A stretch of DNA of 64,000 nt from CAIKMD01 sp963702925 (GTDB lineage: Bacteria > Pseudomonadota > Alphaproteobacteria > ATCC43930 > CGMCC-115725): the NCBI GenBank assembly GCA_963702925.1, contig OY969771.1:372001-436000 (forward strand), given 5' to 3'. The position numbers and the translations under genes are program-made. Numbering within the stretch: the first letter of the stretch is position 1; each line of letters begins with the position of its first letter. The notes beneath the pieces were generated by a model. It had not been told where the DNA came from. It did no database searches and saw nothing but the letters and a program-made list of their open reading frames with translations. Shown here piece after piece: positions 42,863 through 50,249 of this stretch.

Positions 42863-44446
42863 ATGATGGCGGGGACCACCTTATCACGAGCCGCGTTTTT
42901 TAAGCCTGTTAGGCGTCTCCCGCGATCCTGGGCAGCCGCGACGGCGCTTTTGTTGCTCGGCGCGTGTGCCGAGACACCGTCCCGGCCGGTCGCGGCCTCC
43001 CCGCAGGAGCGGGAGCTCTTTGCCGAGGCCAACCAAGACATTGTCGAATTTCATATCAAGCCGGTCGAATCCGACGAGATCGCAATCGATGGGCTGAAGC
43101 GCCTGAGCGCCTTGGACCCTCAACTGTCGATCGCGCGGGCAGACGGCCAAGTGCTCGTCCGCCGTGGCGGCGAGGTCAAGCGGTTCGACGCGCCGCAAAA
43201 TTCGGCTGCCGCCGCCTGGGGTGCACTGAGCGCCGAGGCAATCGCCGCGGCACGTTCGTTTTCGCCGAGCATCGCCGCGATCGCGCCCGATGAGCTCGAC
43301 GAGACAGTTATCGATGCCAGCCTCGCCGCGCTTGACCCTTATTCTCGCTATGTCCGACCGGAGGTTGCGCGCGAGCGGCGCGCCGTGCGCGACGGATTTG
43401 CCGGAATCGGCGTCACGCTCGACATTCAAGAGCCCGACGTACGGATCGCATCCGTGATGCCCGATACGCCGGCAGCCACGGCAGGGTTGCAGGCGGGCGA
43501 CCGGATCGTCGCGCTCGACGGCGTACCGGTCGCGCAATTCGGCGCCGATGATCTGCGGCAGCATTTGCGCGGCCCGGCGCGAACCATCGTTCAGCTCGCG
43601 ATCGCTCGCGATGGCAGAGCGCAGCAAATGGATGTGAGGATCGAGCGCGCCAACATTGTCCCCGAGTCGGTCACTCTCAATGAGGCTGGCGGCATCGCTT
43701 GGCTCAAGTTGCGCGCCTTCAACCAGCAGACGGCGCAAAGCGTCGCGCGTTTCTTACGCCAAGCGCATGATGATTTGGGTTCTGGCTTGCGCGGCATCGT
43801 TCTCGATCTGCGTGGTAATCCCGGCGGACTGCTGGACCAATCGGTCGATGTCGTCAGTCTCTTTCTTGGCGCAGGCGACGTGATTTCGACCGTCGGTCGT
43901 AACCCCGAAAGCATGCAGCATTTTACCGTCGCAGAGTCGAGCCATTCCGAGGCCCTGCCCATGGCGGTGTTGGTCGACGGCGGCTCCGCTTCCGCCTCCG
44001 AGATCGTGGCTGCAGCCCTCCAGGATTCCGGCCGCGCCGTGGTGATCGGGACCTCTTCTTACGGCAAAGGCACCGTCCAGACCGTTTTGCGCACGTCGAA
44101 TGACGGCGAACTCACCGTCACCTGGGCGCAGATCATCACGCCGCTGGGCTACCTGCTCAATACGCATGGCGTGGTTCCGACGCTCTGTACCTCTCAACTC
44201 GATGACAACCCGGACAGTGCCGCTGCGCTTTTCACGGACGCATCCAATCCGGTGCCGCGCGCCCTCTCTCGGCCCCGCCGTGCGCTCGACGATGCCGCTT
44301 GGCATGATCTGCGGGCGCTCTGCCCGCCGCAGCACGGAGACCGTAGCATCGATGGTGTGGTTGCACGCCGGCTGCTGGGCAATCAACAACTCTACCGGCG
44401 CGTTCTCGCCAGTATGAGTTCGGCACAGGTCGCGGCCAACCCTTAG
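42863..44446 (+). CDS. lipoprotein S41-family C-terminal processing peptidase
   Basis: A 527-residue envelope protease. A lipobox LLLLGACAE follows a basic start, so it is likely a lipoprotein. A PDZ domain (VMPDTPAATAGLQAGDRIVALDG) precedes the S41 core with GIVLDLRGNPGGLLDQ, the Ser in GGSASASEIVAAALQD and the Lys in GTSSYGKGTVQT, the Ser-Lys dyad of CtpA/Prc proteases. A C-terminal part of about 90 residues is unrecognised. ATG 42863 or 42866 is preferred over TTG 42848, but the ribosome site is weak for all. Confidence 0.9.
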   Translation: MMAGTTLSRAAFFKPVRRLPRSWAAATALLLLGACAETPSRPVAASPQERELFAEANQDIVEFHIKPVESDEIAIDGLKRLSALDPQLSIARADGQVLVRRGGEVKRFDAPQNSAAAAWGALSAEAIAAARSFSPSIAAIAPDELDETVIDASLAALDPYSRYVRPEVARERRAVRDGFAGIGVTLDIQEPDVRIASVMPDTPAATAGLQAGDRIVALDGVPVAQFGADDLRQHLRGPARTIVQLAIARDGRAQQMDVRIERANIVPESVTLNEAGGIAWLKLRAFNQQTAQSVARFLRQAHDDLGSGLRGIVLDLRGNPGGLLDQSVDVVSLFLGAGDVISTVGRNPESMQHFTVAESSHSEALPMAVLVDGGSASASEIVAAALQDSGRAVVIGTSSYGKGTVQTVLRTSNDGELTVTWAQIITPLGYLLNTHGVVPTLCTSQLDDNPDSAAALFTDASNPVPRALSRPRRALDDAAWHDLRALCPPQHGDRSIDGVVARRLLGNQQLYRRVLASMSSAQVAANP

Positions 44447-44470
44447 GCGCCGCGCCAGCCTTCCGTCAGC

Positions 44471-44929
44471 CTAGGCAATTCCGGCGCTGCAGAAGCGCCA
44501 TGAACCAGCGCGATGCACGTAGAGCAAGACATAGCGGTCATCGCTGCTGTGATCGATCAAAACGGTCAACTGATCGCCGACGCAATCAGGCTCCGGCGTG
44601 GTTGGTGCGCTCAGGCGCTTGGCCTTGGCGCAGGTGGCGAGCGTGTCCGGCAGCGGCCCCCGTATCGGGGCAAGCGGTTTGCCATTGATCTCGACAAAAT
44701 AATTCTGGGTCCGGCCATCCTTGACCGTGGCCTTGACTTCAATGCGCCCAAAACGCGACTTGTAAAGGCCGGCATCCTGCTGACCATCGCCGATGCGCGA
44801 CAAGATCGGGCGGAAGGCGATGGCCGCACAATTCGGCGGCTGAGCGCTCGTCGCCGCCGGCGCAGAAGCCAGGCTGGCAGCCAAGAGCGCTGCACCGGAC
44901 ATCGCACCGAGAACCGGCTTTATGGCCAT
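44471..44929 (-). CDS. secreted protein of unknown function
   Basis: A 152-residue protein with a signal peptide (cleavage near ATSAQ, residue 29). The mature part has four Cys (PNCAAIAF, LATCAKAK, EPDCVGDQ, WRFCSAGIA) that could form two disulphides, and predicted beta strands (RIEVKATVKDGRTQNYFVEING). A GAGGAAGGA ribosome site precedes ATG 44929. Convergent with the protease gene and divergent from the DUF1194 gene. I do not recognise a family. Confidence 0.75.
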   Translation of the reverse strand: MAIKPVLGAMSGAALLAASLASAPAATSAQPPNCAAIAFRPILSRIGDGQQDAGLYKSRFGRIEVKATVKDGRTQNYFVEINGKPLAPIRGPLPDTLATCAKAKRLSAPTTPEPDCVGDQLTVLIDHSSDDRYVLLYVHRAGSWRFCSAGIA

Positions 44930-45067
44930 TCCTTCCTCAACCGATTGGAGCGTGACGGGAGCGTGATAAACTTATGCGCGATTATTAGTCGCGGACGGGA
45001 CCGGCGGCAAGGCGTTTGAGCCTTCGTATTGCCCGAATTCCGTTGATCATGGCGCCTTGGAGACTTC

Positions 45068-45787
45068 ATGCCCCTGCACCGCCTCGCGCTTCTATCCATC
45101 GTCTTCTGCCTGTTCGCCGGGCCGCCTACCGCCCGTGCCGAGACGATCGACTTGGCGCTCGTTCTCGCCGTGGACGTTTCGGAAAGCGTCGACGCCGACG
45201 AATACGTGTTGCAGCACGAAGGGATCGCGCGCGCTTTCGAAAACGCGCAAGTCGTCGGCGCGATCACAGGCGGCGTGCGGGGCATCATCGACGTCCTGGT
45301 GCTGGAATGGTCCGATCGCGACAAGCAGGTCGTCACGGTGGACTGGACCCCGGTGCGGGATGCGGCAAGTGCCGCTGCGTTCGCCGCTAAGGTGCGCGCG
45401 ACCCAGCGCAGCTCCCACGGCCTCACCGCGATCGGCGACGCGTTGCTCGCATCGGCCGCAGCGTTCAAAACGCTCAAAGACCAGCCCGCGCGACGCGTCA
45501 TCGACGTCTCGGGCGACGGCATGGCGAATGTCGGACCGCCGCCGGCGGCAATCCGCGACGCCCTCGTCGCACAGCACATCACGGTCAACGGCCTTGCTAT
45601 CCTAGCGAGCGAGCCCTGGCTCGACACCTACTACGACAATGACGTGGTCGGCGGCGAAGGCGCGTTTCTGATCCAGGTCCGGGACTTTCAATCCTTCGCC
45701 ACGGCCATACAGCAAAAGCTCCTCGCCGAGATATCGACGAGGAGCTTCGGCCGTCTTGCGCGCCTAACGGGCGCTCAGATGCAGTAG
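45068..45787 (+). CDS. DUF1194 (von Willebrand factor A-like) secreted protein
   Basis: A 239-residue protein with a signal peptide (cleavage after PTARA) and a VWA-type fold: LALVLAVDVSESVDADEY carries the DxSxS metal-ion-dependent adhesion motif, followed by the Thr of SSHGLTAIGDAL and the Asp of VIDVSGDGMANVG. These match the alphaproteobacterial DUF1194 family. Ligand and role are unknown. Its 3' end overlaps the convergent decarboxylase gene by 13 bases. Confidence 0.88.
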   Translation: MPLHRLALLSIVFCLFAGPPTARAETIDLALVLAVDVSESVDADEYVLQHEGIARAFENAQVVGAITGGVRGIIDVLVLEWSDRDKQVVTVDWTPVRDAASAAAFAAKVRATQRSSHGLTAIGDALLASAAAFKTLKDQPARRVIDVSGDGMANVGPPPAAIRDALVAQHITVNGLAILASEPWLDTYYDNDVVGGEGAFLIQVRDFQSFATAIQQKLLAEISTRSFGRLARLTGAQMQ

Positions 45788-46905
45788 GTCTTGATCGGCG
45801 TAAAGCCGTTGAAGTTGACCGAGGCGTAGCTCGATGTGTAGGCGCCAGTCGAGTGGATCTCGACTTTGTCGCCGACCTTGAGATCGAGTGGCAGGCGATA
45901 ACGCGTCTTCTCGTAGAGAATATCGGCGCTGTCGCAAGTTGGACCGGCGAGGATCACCGGACCGCTCGGCCCGCCATCCGCCGGGGTCTTAATCCGATAT
46001 TTGATGGCCTCGTCCATCGTCTCGGCCAGTCCGTTGAACTTGCCAACATCGAGATAGACCCATCGCTTCTCGTCATTGGCCGCCTTGCGCGAGATCAGCA
46101 CGACCTCGCTTTGGATCACCCCGGCGTCGCCGACGATCGAGCGGCCCGGCTCGACGATGATTTCGGGCAAGTCGTTGCCGAAGTGGCGGGTGATAGCGCC
46201 CATCACCGCATTCGCGTATTGCACCACGCTGGGCACGTCGCCGCGATACTTGGCCGGAAAGCCGCCGCCGACGTTAACCATGCGGAGATTGATGTCGGTT
46301 TCGGCAAGGGCCCAAAACATCTTGGCCGCGCGCTCGATCGCGCCGTCCCACTGGTCGGGATTCGTCTGTTGCGAGCCGACGTGGAACGAGACTCCGTAGG
46401 GGTCGAGGCCCAGCGTCTTGGCCTGGCGCAGAAGATCGACCGCCATTTCGGGGCTGCAACCGAACTTGCGCGATAGCGGCCATTCGGCCCCCACCAATTC
46501 CACCAGGATACGGCAGAAGACGCGTGAGCCGGGAGCCGACCGGGCGAGCTTCTCAAGCTCGCCGACGCTGTCAAAGGCATAAAGCCGCACCCCGCGCCCG
46601 AAGGCGTAGGCGATGTCGCGCTCCTTCTTGATCGTGTTGCCGAAGGATACGCGCTCCGCCCCCACGCCGCGCTCGAGGCACAGGTCGATCTCGTTCCGGC
46701 TTGCCACGTCGAAGTTTGAATCGAGATCGCGCAGCAGCGAAACAATCTCCGGCGCCGGATTGGCCTTCACGGCATAGAAGATCTTCGCCAGCGGCATATA
46801 CCGACGAAGCAGCTTGTAGGCCTGTCCAACCACGTCGAGATCGACGACCAGACACGGCGTCTCGGGTTGGCGCTCGGCGAAAAACTTGGCGATCTTCTTG
46901 CTCAT
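45775..46905 (-). CDS. ornithine decarboxylase, PLP fold type III
   Basis: A 376-residue alanine-racemase-fold decarboxylase making putrescine. The PLP lysine is Lys47 in FYAVKANPAPEI. PLP-phosphate and dimer segments are SFHVGSQQT, NVGGGFPAKY, IVEPGRSIVGDAG and, across the dimer, GPTCDSADILYEKT with the catalytic Cys. The length and CDSAD favour ornithine over lysine or diaminopimelate, although bifunctional lysine/ornithine members exist. ATG 46905 with AAGGAT upstream is preferred over an ORF extended to 47151, because that extra sequence is the structured leader. Confidence 0.92.
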   Translation of the reverse strand: MSKKIAKFFAERQPETPCLVVDLDVVGQAYKLLRRYMPLAKIFYAVKANPAPEIVSLLRDLDSNFDVASRNEIDLCLERGVGAERVSFGNTIKKERDIAYAFGRGVRLYAFDSVGELEKLARSAPGSRVFCRILVELVGAEWPLSRKFGCSPEMAVDLLRQAKTLGLDPYGVSFHVGSQQTNPDQWDGAIERAAKMFWALAETDINLRMVNVGGGFPAKYRGDVPSVVQYANAVMGAITRHFGNDLPEIIVEPGRSIVGDAGVIQSEVVLISRKAANDEKRWVYLDVGKFNGLAETMDEAIKYRIKTPADGGPSGPVILAGPTCDSADILYEKTRYRLPLDLKVGDKVEIHSTGAYTSSYASVNFNGFTPIKTYCI

Positions 46906-47270
46906 TCCCACGGTATCCTTAGCTCTAGCTCTGTTCGGCATGGCGCCGATTGCCATTGCCGCTCGATCACGAGCAGCAGCGGCGCGAAAAGACACTCCGG
47001 CACTCGGGGCGCAAACGCCCTTCCTACCGGAGAATGGTTTAAATTTGACTGCTGGCTTCGGAGATACCGCGGCCACCGGTGCCGCGAGCTTCCCTGATTT
47101 GCCTCGGGGTGGCGTCAGACCAGGGCGCTGCGGCCCTGCGTTGGATAGCAACCATATCGAGCTCCCTCTCGGGACCGGCCCACGATGACCGGCTCTGCCA
47201 AAAAGGACGCGTTACGTCGTTGCATAACCACGATGGGCCATAGGCACGTGCGAGTGCGTCGCGACGCGAT
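46906..47270 (-). ncRNA. long structured leader RNA of ornithine decarboxylase, candidate speF leader
   Basis: The minus-strand RNA between the likely promoter and the decarboxylase ATG has four clean hairpins: CAGGGC/GCCCTG (47121-47138), CTGACGCC/GGC-AAA-TCAG (47094-47118), CGCGGC/GCCGCG (47068-47086), and a long stem CTCCGG/CCGGAG with inner GGGCG/CGCCC (46995-47032). A large conserved RNA called the speF leader is known upstream of ornithine decarboxylase in alphaproteobacteria; position and gene match, but I cannot check the consensus. A 38-codon reading frame overlaps the first three hairpins. Confidence 0.55.
47039..47155 (-). CDS. putative leader peptide inside the decarboxylase leader
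   Basis: A 38-residue frame, MVAIQRRAAAPWSDATPRQI and on to a TAA at 47039, preceded by GAGGGAG eight bases before ATG 47155, the best ribosome site in the leader. It is rich in Arg (six of the first 29 residues). Three of the leader hairpins lie within it and its end is just before the fourth, the arrangement expected of a nascent peptide or attenuator that controls translation or termination. In E. coli the unrelated SpeFL peptide senses ornithine in this way. Expression is not shown. Confidence 0.4.
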   Translation of the reverse strand: MVAIQRRAAAPWSDATPRQIREARGTGGRGISEASSQI

Positions 47271-47297
47271 AAATAATCGCAAATTCCTGCGATGCAA
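47270..47297 (-). promoter_or_regulatory. candidate promoter of the decarboxylase leader
   Basis: TTGCAT and TATTTA on the minus strand, 16 bases apart, in an AT-rich patch. It would give a leader of about 360 bases. The -10 box is a poor match. Confidence 0.3.
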
Positions 47298-47515
47298 GAA
47301 AAAATCGCGCGCGAGCGCAAATTTTTTTGCGCCGCGTGTCATTTCGACACTGCGCGCGGAGAGCTCGCCAGGCACGCTTGTCGCCTTCTCGCGGTGAGGC
47401 TCGCCCGCGCCAGGGGCGAACAGCGATCGATGGCGCGTGCAAGAAACCCCTTAAAAATGGGCTCTCCTGCGATCATTCGACACAGGGGCTCCAACGCCGC
47501 GACGCGATGCCGCGG
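47298..47515. other. intergenic stretch, no gene seen
   Basis: Between the decarboxylase promoter and the DUF6476-like gene. It contains the palindrome GCGCAAA-TTTT-TTTGCGC (47315-47332) and a short CCCC/GGGC stem with A/T-rich loop near 47446-47463. ORFs here lack ribosome sites. Confidence 0.5.
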
Positions 47516-47821
47516 CTAAGGCGCGCTTGGCGTCGGCCGCAAGGTGATGGAGGCGACACGCGCGCCCGTCGTCAGGTTGAAGAGCACGAAGGCTTCGCCG
47601 CCATCGGCCAAGGCGAGATGCACGATGAGCCGGTCGCCGCTGGCCTCGCTGCCGCTGATTCGGGCGCCCGGCGGCAAATCGACGAGGTTGGCCGCGCCAG
47701 CGGCGGATGCGGATAGGGTTGCCGGATGATTAACGCGGTTGGCGACCGCGATGACGAGAACAGCCGTGCCGGCAACGAGCAACCCTCCCATGACGACGAC
47801 GAGGATCTTGAGAGCGCGCAT
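47516..47821 (-). CDS. small membrane-anchored protein, DUF6476-like
   Basis: A 101-residue protein with one N-terminal transmembrane helix (LKILVVVMGGLLVAGTAVLVIAVANRV) and a small beta-rich tail (PPGARISGSEASGDRLIVHLAL, GGEAFVLFNLTTGARVASI). It matches the alphaproteobacterial family found beside rluD, named DUF6476 as I recall. Starts 21 bases from the divergent rluD start. A long antisense frame running through rluD from 48700 is a shadow of that gene. Confidence 0.75.
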   Translation of the reverse strand: MRALKILVVVMGGLLVAGTAVLVIAVANRVNHPATLSASAAGAANLVDLPPGARISGSEASGDRLIVHLALADGGEAFVLFNLTTGARVASITLRPTPSAP

Positions 47822-47842
47822 GCGGGGGTCCACTTTAAGGGG

Positions 47843-48784
47843 ATGAGCAGGGAAAGCGTCACAGTAGGAGACGGCGAGGCAGGCGAGCGGCTCGATCGGC
47901 TCCTTGCAGCCCGTCTGGCCTCGTTGTCGCGCACGCGTTTGAAGCGGCTGGTCGAAAGCGGTCAGGTGAGCTTGGGCGAAACGACGATAACGGACCCCTC
48001 CATGAGGGTCAAACCGGGCCAGTGTTTCCTCGTCGATGTACCAGCGCCGAGCATCGATCATCCCGAGCCACAGGCGATGGAGCTTGCGATCGTGTTCGAA
48101 GATGACGAAGTGATCGTGCTCGACAAGCCGGCGGGGCTGGTCGTGCATCCCGCGCCCGGCAATCCCGACCGTACCTTGGTCAACGCGCTTCTCGCGCATT
48201 GCGGCGATACGCTCTCCGGCATCGGCGGCGTCAAGCGTCCTGGCATCGTCCATCGCCTCGACAAGAACACAAGCGGCCTCATCGTCGTGGCGAAGACCGA
48301 ACGCGCGCATCAAAAGCTGGCGGCCGCCTTTGCCGCGCATAGCCTCACCCGGGCCTATCTTGCCGTCGTGCGCGGCGTGCCGAGCCCCAGCGCGGGAGAA
48401 ATCGAGGCACGCATCGGACGCAGCAGGACCAATCGCAAGAAGATGGCGGTGGTCGCACAAGGCGGCAAGAACGCCATCACGCATTATCGCGTCCTGCGCG
48501 CTTTCGGCACGGCGGCCGCGCTGATCGAATGCCGGCTCGCCACCGGACGCACGCACCAGATCCGCGTCCATCTCGCCGCCAAGGGTCACGCGCTCATCGG
48601 CGACCAAGTTTATGGCCGCGCCCGCACGGGCGGGCTGCCGGCGCAGGCGCGCGCCTTCCCGCGCCAGGCGCTCCATGCACGGCTGATCGGATTCCATCAT
48701 CCCGCGACCGGACAGTATCTCGAATTCGCCTCGCCGCCGCCGAGCGATCTCGCCGAGCTGATAAAATCCTTGGAAACGGCGTGA
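47843..48784 (+). CDS. rluD: RluA-family pseudouridine synthase (23S rRNA, RluD type)
   Basis: A 313-residue enzyme with an N-terminal S4 domain (ERLDRLLAARLASLSRTRLKRLVESG) and the RluA catalytic domain: PAGLVVHPAPGNPD, the catalytic Asp in GIVHRLDKNTSGLIV, and ATGRTHQIRVHLAAKGHALIGD. RluD modifies helix 69 of 23S rRNA; the exact target is inferred. ATG 47843 follows TTAAGGGG; the upstream frame to 47726 is not used. Next gene is rpoH, a conserved order in the class. Confidence 0.93.
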   Translation: MSRESVTVGDGEAGERLDRLLAARLASLSRTRLKRLVESGQVSLGETTITDPSMRVKPGQCFLVDVPAPSIDHPEPQAMELAIVFEDDEVIVLDKPAGLVVHPAPGNPDRTLVNALLAHCGDTLSGIGGVKRPGIVHRLDKNTSGLIVVAKTERAHQKLAAAFAAHSLTRAYLAVVRGVPSPSAGEIEARIGRSRTNRKKMAVVAQGGKNAITHYRVLRAFGTAAALIECRLATGRTHQIRVHLAAKGHALIGDQVYGRARTGGLPAQARAFPRQALHARLIGFHHPATGQYLEFASPPPSDLAELIKSLETA

Positions 48785-48786
48785 GT

Positions 48787-48815
48787 TAGACAGGTCATCG
48801 GCTTTGGGATAACAT
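48787..48815 (+). promoter_or_regulatory. candidate rpoH promoter
   Basis: TAGACA and TAACAT separated by 17 bases, just after the rluD stop. The -10 box ends 7 bases before the rpoH ATG, so transcripts from it would start at or next to the start codon. Confidence 0.45.
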
Positions 48816-48822
48816 TTTGCCG

Positions 48823-49710
48823 ATGGCCAACACCCCAGCCCTGCCTAGCATCGGATCGGAGGGCTCGCTTGCGCGTTATCTCCAGGAGATCCGCAGGTTC
48901 CCGATGCTGGACGCCAACGAGGAATACATGCTCGCCAAGCGCTGGCGCGAGCATGACGACCCCGAAGCGGCGCATCGCCTGGTGACGAGCCATTTGCGGC
49001 TGGTCGCGAAGATCGCGATGGGTTATCGCGGCTACGGGCTGCCGCTCTCCGAGCTGATTTCGGAGGGCAATGTCGGCATGATGCAGGCGGTGAAGCGCTT
49101 CGACCCGGACCGCGGCTTCCGCCTGGCGACCTATGCGATGTGGTGGATCCGCGCCTCGATCCAGGAATACATCCTGCATTCCTGGTCCTTGGTGAAGATC
49201 GGCACGACCGCGGCGCAGAAGAAGCTGTTCTTCAATTTGCGCCGCTTGAAGGGCCAGATCCAGGCGATCGAGGAAGGCGACCTGACCCCCGAGCACGTCG
49301 CCAAGATCGCCAAGGAGCTCGACGTCGCCGAGGTCGAGGTCGTCAACATGAACCGCCGGCTGATGAGCCCCGACCACTCGCTCAACGCGCCCGTGCGGAT
49401 CGACGGCGAAGGCGAATGGCAGGATTGGCTGGTCGACGACACGGCGAGCCAGGAAACCACCCTGTCCGACCGCCAGCAGCTCGGCCTGCGCCGCGACCTG
49501 CTGCAGAACGCGCTGGCGCATCTCAACGAGCGCGAGCGCGACATCATCGCCGAGCGGCGCCTCAAAGAGGTGCCGACCACGCTCGAAGACCTCTCGGCCA
49601 AATATGGTATTTCCCGCGAGCGCGTGCGCCAGATCGAAGTCCGCGCCTTCGAGAAGCTGCAAAAGGCGATCAAGGCCCAGGCGCTCGAGAAGCAGCTCCT
49701 GTCCGGCTGA
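48823..49710 (+). CDS. rpoH: heat-shock sigma factor RpoH (sigma-32)
   Basis: A 295-residue sigma factor. Region 2 has SHLRLVAKIAMGYRGYGLPLSELISEGNVG and FRLATYAMWWIRASIQEYIL. The RpoH box QKKLFFNLR is at 132-140, which separates it from other sigma factors. Region 4 ends with the HTH LEDLSAKYGISRERVRQIEVRAFEKLQ. ATG 48823 has no ribosome site; TTG 48817 is an alternative. It directs heat-shock and protein-quality genes. Convergent with the three-helix membrane protein gene, whose stop abuts it. Confidence 0.96.
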   Translation: MANTPALPSIGSEGSLARYLQEIRRFPMLDANEEYMLAKRWREHDDPEAAHRLVTSHLRLVAKIAMGYRGYGLPLSELISEGNVGMMQAVKRFDPDRGFRLATYAMWWIRASIQEYILHSWSLVKIGTTAAQKKLFFNLRRLKGQIQAIEEGDLTPEHVAKIAKELDVAEVEVVNMNRRLMSPDHSLNAPVRIDGEGEWQDWLVDDTASQETTLSDRQQLGLRRDLLQNALAHLNERERDIIAERRLKEVPTTLEDLSAKYGISRERVRQIEVRAFEKLQKAIKAQALEKQLLSG

Positions 49711-50247
49711 TTACGCGGCAGGCCCCGCGGCGCCGCCTTCGGGCCCGCGCGCGGTGACTTCCTCGCCCCATTCCTCGACCAGCGCTTCGGCGCGGCGTTC
49801 CAGCTCGCGATCGAGGCGGGCGGCGCGCGCTTCCATGAAGCTGCGGGCGAGCGGCGGCGCCGCGAGATAGCACAGCCAGCCCAAAGCCGCGGCGCCATAC
49901 ATCCACAGCCACTTATAGGGATCGAACAGCACCAGCGCGGCGGCGTTGGCGGTGATCCCCGCCTGCAGGAAGATCCCCAGCGGCATCACCATGCCGGCGA
50001 GGTTGAGCACGCCGACGGTCTTGAGCAGGTAGCGCTTGGGATTGCGGTCGGCGACGCCGGCGGCGATGGTCGGCGCCAGCCCCGCGCACAGCACGACGCA
50101 GAGCGGCAAGGCGGTCACCACCATCAGCGCCAGCACGATCAGCGCCAAGGTGCTGCCCTTGTTCGGCCGCGCCCGCTTGGGCCGCATGCGTCGCATCTTG
50201 CCTTTCGGCAGATTGCCTTTCCGTCTTGCGATCGCGCGCGCTGCCAT
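49711..50247 (-). CDS. three-helix membrane protein with charged C-terminal helix
   Basis: A 178-residue protein. A strongly basic N terminus (RRKGNLPKGKMRRMRPKRARPNKG) is followed by three hydrophobic segments (LALIVLALMVVTALPLCVVLCAG, TVGVLNLAGMVMPLGIFLQAG, WLWMYGAAALGWLCYLAAPPLA) and a charged C-terminal helix (MEARAARLDRELERRAEALVEEW). Its ATG is 2 bases past the pseudokinase stop, so the two are co-translated. I know no family. It could be the membrane partner of the pseudokinase. Confidence 0.75.
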   Translation of the reverse strand: MAARAIARRKGNLPKGKMRRMRPKRARPNKGSTLALIVLALMVVTALPLCVVLCAGLAPTIAAGVADRNPKRYLLKTVGVLNLAGMVMPLGIFLQAGITANAAALVLFDPYKWLWMYGAAALGWLCYLAAPPLARSFMEARAARLDRELERRAEALVEEWGEEVTARGPEGGAAGPAA

Positions 50248-50249
50248 AG

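Noticed and set aside
47516..48700. A 394-codon minus-strand frame across rluD
   Set aside because: Only its last 101 codons (47516-47821) have a ribosome site and a membrane-protein pattern. The rest is antisense to a clear RluA-family gene.
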